A stretch of DNA of 64,000 bases from an uncultured Chlamydia sp. (GTDB lineage: Bacteria; Chlamydiota; Chlamydiia; Chlamydiales; Simkaniaceae), in assembly GCA_946127115.1 (NCBI GenBank), contig CAMGYI010000001.1, positions 1,115,766 to 1,179,765 of the forward strand, read 5' to 3'. A program made the position numbers and the translations under genes. The notes under the pieces are model-generated. The model ran no database searches. It was not told the origin of the DNA and saw only the letters and a program-made list of their open reading frames with translations. Shown piece by piece: positions 58,528 to 64,000 of this stretch (its first letter is position 1; every line of letters begins with the position of its first letter).

Positions 58528-59535
58528 ATGTGTGACATGCGTGTATTTATTCCAGGTGGAGCAGGCTACGTTGGATCGCTTCTTGTTCCAGCGTTATTGA
58601 GTGCTAGTTATGAAGTGACAGTTTATGATCTTTTCCTTTATGGGAAAAACGTCTTTGATAGCGTCAGAAATCACCCTAAACTCAAACTTATTAAGGGTGA
58701 TATTCGCAACCTTAAAGAAATGGAAGCTGCTTTAAATGAAGAAGCCTGTGATTTTGTCATTCACCTTGCCTGCATTTCAAATGACCCTAGCTTTGAACTC
58801 AATCCAGACCTTGGGAAGTCAATCAACCTTGATCCTTTTGAGCCATTCGTTCAAATAGCAAAAAAAGGGGGAATCAAGCGGTTTATATATGCTTCATCAT
58901 CTTCAGTCTATGGCGTTAAAGCTGTTCCTAATGTCACAGAAGACATGGAACTCAAGCCTCTAACCGATTACTCGAAATTTAAAGCAGCCTGCGAAAAAAT
59001 TCTTCTAAACTATCAAGATGAAAACTTTACATGTTGCGTGCTCAGACCCGCTACTGTCTGTGGGTATGCTCCCCGCCAACGCCTTGACGTTGTCGTCAAC
59101 ATTCTGACAAACCTGGCTTTTAATACTGGAAGGATCAAGGTTATGGGAGGAGATCAGCTTCGCCCCAATATTCATGTACGCGATATGGTACGTGCTTATT
59201 TGCATGTTTTGGAAGCGCCAACGGAAAAAATCCAAGGAGAAACTTTCAATGTAGGATACCATAATCACTCGGTGCAGGAACTCGGAAATATCGTCCAATC
59301 TACTGTTGGGAAGAAAAGATCGGTCGATCTTGAGAAGGTTCCGACCGATGATAATCGCTCTTACCATGTATCCTCTCAAAAGATTGCTGACAGACTCGGC
59401 TTTACACCAAACTATTCCATCCAAGATGCTGTTGACAGCCTTGTTGAGGCTTTTGAGGATGGAAAACTCCCTAACTCTCTGGATGATAAGCGATACTTTA
59501 ATATCAAAACAATGAAGGCAGTCAATCTCCAATGA
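58528..59535 (+). CDS. NAD-dependent sugar epimerase/dehydratase (SDR)
   Basis: 335 residues. Rossmann motif FIPGGAGYVGSLLVPALL, GDIRNL, HLACISNDPSFELNP, catalytic YASSSSVYG and YSKFK (YxxxK), then RPATVCGYAPRQRLDVVVN. The sequence resembles nucleotide-sugar epimerases of surface-polysaccharide clusters; exact substrate unknown. Start is ATG 58528, with ATG 58537 as alternative nearer the Rossmann fold. First gene of a tightly packed operon that continues past the window edge. Confidence 0.85.
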   Translation: MCDMRVFIPGGAGYVGSLLVPALLSASYEVTVYDLFLYGKNVFDSVRNHPKLKLIKGDIRNLKEMEAALNEEACDFVIHLACISNDPSFELNPDLGKSINLDPFEPFVQIAKKGGIKRFIYASSSSVYGVKAVPNVTEDMELKPLTDYSKFKAACEKILLNYQDENFTCCVLRPATVCGYAPRQRLDVVVNILTNLAFNTGRIKVMGGDQLRPNIHVRDMVRAYLHVLEAPTEKIQGETFNVGYHNHSVQELGNIVQSTVGKKRSVDLEKVPTDDNRSYHVSSQKIADRLGFTPNYSIQDAVDSLVEAFEDGKLPNSLDDKRYFNIKTMKAVNLQ

Positions 59536-60515
59536 AAGCACTTGTAACAGGTGGCGCTGGATTTATTGGCAGTCACCTCACACAACTTCTACTAGAAAAT
59601 GGCCATGAAGTCATTGTATTAGATAACCTCCGTTCAGGGAGACTCTCAAACTTTGATGAGTTTAAGGACAGTCCCAACCTCAGGTTTGTTGAAGCAGACA
59701 TCCGCTCAACAAATGCAATCCTCCCTTATTTTGAGGGTGTCGACTGGGTATTTCATTTGGCAGCCTTGGCTGATGTCGTTCCTTCGATCGAGGCTCCGCG
59801 TGATTATTTCGAAGTGAATGTGGATGGGACTTTTAATGTTCTTGAATGTTCAAAAAAAGCAGGCGTAAAACGATTTCTCTACACCGCTTCATCATCATGT
59901 TATGGCATTCCAGAAAACTATCCCACTTCAGAAGATGCACCCGTTCAGCCTCAATATCCTTACGCACTGACTAAATTTTTGGGTGAAGAATTGGTCATGC
60001 ATTGGGAGCAAGTTTATAAAATGCCATGCCTTTCGTTGCGCCTCTTCAACGTTTATGGCCCCCGCGCTCGAACCACAGGAACCTATGGAGCTGTTTTTGG
60101 AGTTTTTCTCACACAAAAACTCAACAACAAACCGATGACTGTCGTCGGAGATGGATCACAAACTCGCGACTTTACCTTTGTTAAAGACGTTGCACGTGCT
60201 TTTCTTGCTGCTGCAGGCTCATCTGTCAGCGGAGAAATCTTCAATGTTGGTAGTGGAAGCCATTATTCCGTGAATCGCATTGTAGAACTTCTTTGCGGAG
60301 ACTCCGTCAATATCCCCAAGCGCCCTGGAGAACCTGAGTGTACTTTTGCCGACACAACAAAAATAGAAGAGATGCTGCGATTCAAAACCGAAACTCCATT
60401 TGAAGAGGGGGTAAAACAGCTCCTCGAAAAAATCGAAGATTTTCGCGAAGCTCCACTATGGGATCCAAATAACATTGCAGATGCAACAAAAATCTGGTTT
60501 CAATACCTCTCGTAA
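59532..60515 (+). CDS. NAD-dependent UDP-sugar 4-epimerase-like protein
   Basis: 327 residues. KALVTGGAGFIGSHLTQLLL, VLDNLRSGRLSNF, HLAALADVVPSIEAP, TASSSCYGIPENYPTSED, YALTKFLGEELV (YxxxK) and LRLFNVYGPRARTTGTYGAV. Closest in pattern to UDP-glucose/GlcNAc 4-epimerases of the WbpP/GalE group. Start overlaps the previous stop (ATGA). Confidence 0.88.
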   Translation: MKALVTGGAGFIGSHLTQLLLENGHEVIVLDNLRSGRLSNFDEFKDSPNLRFVEADIRSTNAILPYFEGVDWVFHLAALADVVPSIEAPRDYFEVNVDGTFNVLECSKKAGVKRFLYTASSSCYGIPENYPTSEDAPVQPQYPYALTKFLGEELVMHWEQVYKMPCLSLRLFNVYGPRARTTGTYGAVFGVFLTQKLNNKPMTVVGDGSQTRDFTFVKDVARAFLAAAGSSVSGEIFNVGSGSHYSVNRIVELLCGDSVNIPKRPGEPECTFADTTKIEEMLRFKTETPFEEGVKQLLEKIEDFREAPLWDPNNIADATKIWFQYLS

Positions 60516-60526
60516 AAGGAGCAGTC

Positions 60527-61126
60527 ATGTTTTCAAAACGATTTAGTGAGCTTAATAATGTTGTCAGTAAATGTAAATTTTCGTCTTCCGACAAAGCTTT
60601 AAATGAGAAGCAGTCTCTTCAAATTTTTCACGCTTTTTTGATACAAGCTCAAGAAAAGGATGGAACAGTTTTTGTCATTGGGAATGGCGGAAGTGCAGGA
60701 ATTGCTTCTCACTTTGCCATTGATCTTCTAAACGCGTTGCAAATCCCTGCACAAACCCTTTACGACTCCAATGTAATGACTTGCATTTCTAATGATTTTG
60801 GATACGAGCAAGTTTTTTCTCGACCCCTCAATTTATTACTAAGGCCAAATGACCTTTTAGTATGTATTAGTAGTTCTGGGAATTCACAAAACATCTTAAA
60901 CGGAACAGCTACTGCCAAATCAAAGGGTATTCCGATCGTCACTCTTAGCGGATTTGAGCCTCACAATCCATTAAGAGCGCAAGGCAACCTTAATTTTTAC
61001 CTACCGATTATCGACTATGGCCTTGTTGAAATGGGACACTTTTTTCTATTGCACACAATCATTGATTCATGGAACTTTAAACTCACCCCAAATGAAGCAC
61101 CCACGCAATTAAGCCATGCAAAATAA
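60527..61126 (+). CDS. SIS-domain phosphosugar isomerase, GmhA-like
   Basis: 199 residues. SIS-domain phosphate-binding segment FVIGNGGSAGIASHFAIDLLN and LLVCISSSGNSQNILNGTATA, with the length of sedoheptulose-7-phosphate isomerase. Together with the next gene it would start a heptose or related pathway. AAAGGAG precedes the ATG. Confidence 0.85.
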   Translation: MFSKRFSELNNVVSKCKFSSSDKALNEKQSLQIFHAFLIQAQEKDGTVFVIGNGGSAGIASHFAIDLLNALQIPAQTLYDSNVMTCISNDFGYEQVFSRPLNLLLRPNDLLVCISSSGNSQNILNGTATAKSKGIPIVTLSGFEPHNPLRAQGNLNFYLPIIDYGLVEMGHFFLLHTIIDSWNFKLTPNEAPTQLSHAK

Positions 61127-62642
61127 AATAAAAACATTTGAAGAACTCGGAAAACTCCTTGAGGCAGAAAAAAAGGAAGGGGAAAAAATTGTCCATTGCC
61201 ATGGGGTTTTTGATCTGCTTCACCCTGGACATATTCGCCACTTCAAAGAGGCTAAAAAGCAAGGAACAAAACTTGTTGTTTCTATCACACCTGACCGATT
61301 CGTCAATAAAGGACCTGATCGTCCCGCTTTTAATGAAGCGCTCCGAGCGGAGACTTTGGCATCATTAAACTGCGTTGATTATGTCGTTCTCAATGACAGC
61401 CCTGATGCAGTGAGTTGCATCAAGAAAATCAAACCGAATATTTACGTAAAAGGGAAAGAGTATGCTAACCATGCCGATGATGTGACCGGAAAAATTGCCG
61501 ATGAGGTGCACGCTGTGCACGCTGAACATGGTTCCGTTTTCTACACTGACGACATCGTCTTTAGTTCTTCTTCTCTTCTCAACCGCTACTGCGAAAATAC
61601 CACCCCTGAGCTCCGTGGATTTCTTGCAGAGATAAAAGAGCAATACACCATTAATGACCTGCTTAACAAAGTAGAGCAGCTCAAGGATCTACGTGTTCTA
61701 GTTGTGGGGGACGCCATCATTGATGAGTATCAGTTTGCCTACCCGATGGGACAATCAGGGAAAGGCCTCCATATGGTCGCACGCTGTGGTCAAAATGAAC
61801 GCTACCTTGGTGGTTCACTAATTATTGCAAATCACATTGCTCAGTTTTCTAATCATGTCACTCTCCTGACCTCACTTGGTGCAAAGTGTTCCCATCTTTC
61901 ACTTATTGATGATCTCCTGGATTCAAAAATTCAAAAAGAATTCGTAACGCAATCTAAACATTCAACTCTAACTAAAAAACGATACGTTCTCCAAGATGGC
62001 AACCGCCTATCCAAGCTTTTTGAAACCTATTCGACAGACGGTCCCCTTCTCACAGAAGCGGAAACAGACCATGTCATTACCTACCTAGGTGACCACACTA
62101 AAGACTTTGATCTCATTTTAGTTTGCGACTTTGGAAATGGTTTTACCAATCCACTGATTGTCGATGCCCTTTCTGCACTTCCAAACTTTTTAGCTGTTAA
62201 TACCCAGACAAATAGTGGAAATCGAGGGTTCAATGTCGTAACTCATTACCGCCGCGCCGATATGATTTCCCTTAATGAGCCAGAGCTCCGTCTTTCGGCC
62301 CATGACAGATACAGTTCAATGGAGGGTATTTCTGCTGATATTTCTAAGGTGCTTCAGTGCCGCAATATTTGCATTACCCAAGGAGTCGATGGAGTCTTCT
62401 GCTCTTCTGAAGAAGAACGCGATATTAGAGTCCCCGCCCTTGTCTCGAACGCTATTGATCGAGTAGGAGCTGGTGATAGCTTTTTCTCCTTGGCCGCTAT
62501 GTGTGCTGCAAAGAAGTACCCCATATCACTTGCTGGTTTCTTTGGCTCGATTGCATCTGCTCTCAACGTACAAATTATTGGTAACAAAGAACCGATCAAA
62601 AAAATTCCCTTTAACAAATTCCTGACGAGGCTACTCAAGTGA
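61116..62642 (+). CDS. Nucleotidyltransferase-PfkB kinase fusion, HldE-like with reversed domain order
   Basis: 508 residues. Residues 1-150 form a cytidylyltransferase-type domain (HCHGVFDLLHPGHIRHFKEA with HxGH, then YVKGKEYANHADDVTG). Residues 185-508 form a PfkB-type kinase (LRVLVVGDAIIDEYQF, GGSLIIANHIAQFSNHVTLL, VDGVFCSSEEE, DRVGAGDSFFSLAAMCAA). In E. coli HldE the kinase comes first and the nucleotidyltransferase second. Likely phosphorylates a sugar-7-phosphate at C1 and then makes the nucleotide sugar. Overlaps its neighbours by 11 and 4 bp. Confidence 0.85.
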   Translation: MQNKIKTFEELGKLLEAEKKEGEKIVHCHGVFDLLHPGHIRHFKEAKKQGTKLVVSITPDRFVNKGPDRPAFNEALRAETLASLNCVDYVVLNDSPDAVSCIKKIKPNIYVKGKEYANHADDVTGKIADEVHAVHAEHGSVFYTDDIVFSSSSLLNRYCENTTPELRGFLAEIKEQYTINDLLNKVEQLKDLRVLVVGDAIIDEYQFAYPMGQSGKGLHMVARCGQNERYLGGSLIIANHIAQFSNHVTLLTSLGAKCSHLSLIDDLLDSKIQKEFVTQSKHSTLTKKRYVLQDGNRLSKLFETYSTDGPLLTEAETDHVITYLGDHTKDFDLILVCDFGNGFTNPLIVDALSALPNFLAVNTQTNSGNRGFNVVTHYRRADMISLNEPELRLSAHDRYSSMEGISADISKVLQCRNICITQGVDGVFCSSEEERDIRVPALVSNAIDRVGAGDSFFSLAAMCAAKKYPISLAGFFGSIASALNVQIIGNKEPIKKIPFNKFLTRLLK

Positions 62643-63598
62643 ACAAAGCAGATCTATTTTATAAAATGCTCCGCATCCGAATGATTGAAGAAAACATTGC
62701 TAATCGTTATTCTGAGCAAAAAATGCGCTGCCCAACTCACCTCAGCATTGGACAAGAAGCAATTGCTGTTGGAGTTTCAGAAGCCCTCAATAGTGATGAT
62801 CTCGTAATGAGTAATCATCGTGCCCATGCCCATTACCTCGCAAAAGGTGGTGATCTTAAAACGATGATCGCTGAAATTCACGGCAAGAAAACGGGCTGCT
62901 CTTTAGGGCGTGGAGGATCCATGCACCTTGTAGATCAATCTGTTGGCATGATGGGCTCTACTCCCATTGTAGCAAATAGCATTCCCGTTGCCACAGGGCT
63001 CGCTTTTACCTCCTTTCTTCAAGAAGATAAAAAAATAACGGTTTCCTACTTTGGGGAAGGAGCCACTGAAGAGGGAGTCTTTGGTGAGTGTCTCAACTTT
63101 GCTGCTCTAAAAAACCTTCCCATGCTCTATGTCTGCGAAGACAACCTCTATTCTGTTTACTCCCCAATTGATGTCAGACAGCCAGAGACCCGCAACTTAT
63201 GCAAAATCGCTGAAGCACACGGGATATTTGCAAAGGAGGGAGACGGAAACAACGTTGAAGAAAGTCACTCTATCGCAAAAGAGGCGATCGACTCGATCCG
63301 CAACGGAAATGGCCCTGCTTTTATCAAGCTTAATACATATCGCTACCGAGAGCACTGCGGTCCTGACTACGATACCGGTCTTGGTTATCGTACACATGAT
63401 GAGTTTAATTTCTGGTTAGAGAAATGTCCGGTTGCAAACTACCAAAGCAAACTCATTAGAGAAAATGTTATTGCTGAAAAAGATATTAATTCTATGAAAG
63501 AAACCCTCCAGAGAGAAATCGATGAGGCTTTTGCCTTTGCAAAAGAAAGCCCCCTCCCAGAATTTGACCTAGACTATGAACTGACGTACGCGGAGTAG
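62639..63598 (+). CDS. TPP-dependent E1 component, alpha subunit
   Basis: 319 residues, GTG start at 62639 overlapping the previous stop. PDH E1-alpha fold: MLRIRMIEENIANRYSEQKM, THLSIGQEAIAVGV, SNHRAHAHYLAKGGD, GRGGSMHLVD, and the TPP motif GEGATEEGVFGECLNFAAL. Its place in a sugar operon argues for a dedicated role (two-carbon transfer or acyl-branch formation) rather than the housekeeping pyruvate dehydrogenase, though this is inference. Confidence 0.85.
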   Translation: MNKADLFYKMLRIRMIEENIANRYSEQKMRCPTHLSIGQEAIAVGVSEALNSDDLVMSNHRAHAHYLAKGGDLKTMIAEIHGKKTGCSLGRGGSMHLVDQSVGMMGSTPIVANSIPVATGLAFTSFLQEDKKITVSYFGEGATEEGVFGECLNFAALKNLPMLYVCEDNLYSVYSPIDVRQPETRNLCKIAEAHGIFAKEGDGNNVEESHSIAKEAIDSIRNGNGPAFIKLNTYRYREHCGPDYDTGLGYRTHDEFNFWLEKCPVANYQSKLIRENVIAEKDINSMKETLQREIDEAFAFAKESPLPEFDLDYELTYAE

Positions 63599-63602
63599 TC
63601 CC

Positions 63603-64000
63603 ATGACAAGAGATATTAAATTTAATCAAGCTATCTTAGAGGGGACCTCCCAGTTGCTTGAATCCGACCCATCTGTTTACCTCATGGGGTTGGGTGTTCC
63701 TGATCCTAAGGGAACATTTGGGACAACTATCGGGCTCCAAGAGAAATTTGGTTCCAATCGTGTAATGGATATGCCAACATCTGAAAACACGATGACCGGT
63801 GTTGCTATTGGTTGCGCCATTCGAGGAATGCGCCCCATTATGACTCACCAACGCGTTGACTTTTTCCTTCTGGCTCTTGACCAGTTGATCAATAATGCTG
63901 CTAAATGGCACTACATGTTCGGTGACAAGATGACTGCACCAATTGTCATCCGTCTTGTAATGGGACGCGGATGGGGACAAGGCCCTCAACACTCACAATC
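63603..64000 (+). CDS. TPP-dependent E1 component, beta subunit (3' end beyond window)
   Basis: The first 132 residues are present (start MTRDIKFNQAILEGTSQL). SVYLMGLGVPDPKGTFGTT, MPTSENTMTGVAIGCAIRGM and RPIMTHQRVDFFLLALDQLI match PDH E1-beta/transketolase-like beta subunits. GGAG precedes the ATG, four bases after the alpha stop. Pairs with the alpha subunit to form the heterotetrameric enzyme. Confidence 0.88.
   Translation, partial: MTRDIKFNQAILEGTSQLLESDPSVYLMGLGVPDPKGTFGTTIGLQEKFGSNRVMDMPTSENTMTGVAIGCAIRGMRPIMTHQRVDFFLLALDQLINNAAKWHYMFGDKMTAPIVIRLVMGRGWGQGPQHSQ

Noticed and set aside
62639-64000. Housekeeping pyruvate dehydrogenase operon
   Set aside because: Not fully excluded, but no E2 or E3 is seen within the window and the genes are translationally joined to a sugar-nucleotide operon, so a dedicated role is preferred.

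Overview
The window reads as chromosome of an environmental, amoeba-type chlamydia (Chlamydiota outside Chlamydiaceae, Simkania/Parachlamydia-like). Supporting signs are a DNA topoisomerase I with a C-terminal SWIB domain, an RsbU-type phosphatase near enolase, a UvrD-RpoN neighbourhood, an autotransporter, oppA relics, candidate effectors and low-to-moderate GC content. The species assignment is inference.

Layout. 1-9 kb is accessory DNA: a membrane protein cut by the window edge, a repeat-built autotransporter, a degenerate oppA between inverted arms, a coiled-coil protein with PPxY and PSAP motifs, an IS5-type relic and a secreted phosphoesterase/phospholipase C. 9-17 kb is carbon and energy metabolism: mannose-6-phosphate isomerase, then an overlapping operon of phosphoketolase, alpha-glucan phosphorylase and a P3A-type H+-ATPase. 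17-30 kb is housekeeping: ROK kinase, pentapeptide lipoprotein, CCA-adding enzyme, RsbU, TrmH/SpoU methyltransferase, RsgA, enolase, peroxiredoxin, MBL hydrolase, tRNA-Arg(ACG), and groES-groEL with a CIRCE operator and sigma70-type promoter, followed upstream by NamZ. 30-39.5 kb holds PutA, PcrA/UvrD, a eukaryote-type glutamine synthetase and RpoN. 39.4-46.8 kb is a six-gene minus-strand operon of membrane- or envelope-anchored glycosyltransferases (two GT2-like, three GT32/DXD) plus an HExxH membrane protein. 47-48.4 kb holds an orphan gene and an IS6 transposase relic. 48.4-54.2 kb holds topA-SWIB, an O-antigen ligase-like protein, mannose-1-phosphate guanylyltransferase and a GT4 enzyme. 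54.3-55.8 kb is a second degenerate oppA, inverted relative to the first. 56.2-58 kb is an AT-rich candidate effector with a basic NLS-like patch. 58.5-64 kb is a tight sugar-nucleotide operon: two epimerases, SIS isomerase, nucleotidyltransferase-kinase fusion, and TPP-dependent E1 alpha and beta.

How it fits together. ManA and ManC supply GDP-mannose for the GT4 and other transferases, and the O-antigen-ligase-like protein may polymerise or attach the glycan. The end operon probably makes an unusual activated sugar. GlgP feeds glucose-1-phosphate into metabolism, phosphoketolase gives acetyl-phosphate, and the P3A pump spends ATP on proton export. PutA and glutamine synthetase link proline to glutamate and glutamine. 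The most unusual items are the late-domain-like effector, the anchored glycosyltransferase/HExxH operon, the E1-containing sugar operon, and the 49-kb segment bracketed by inverted oppA relics.
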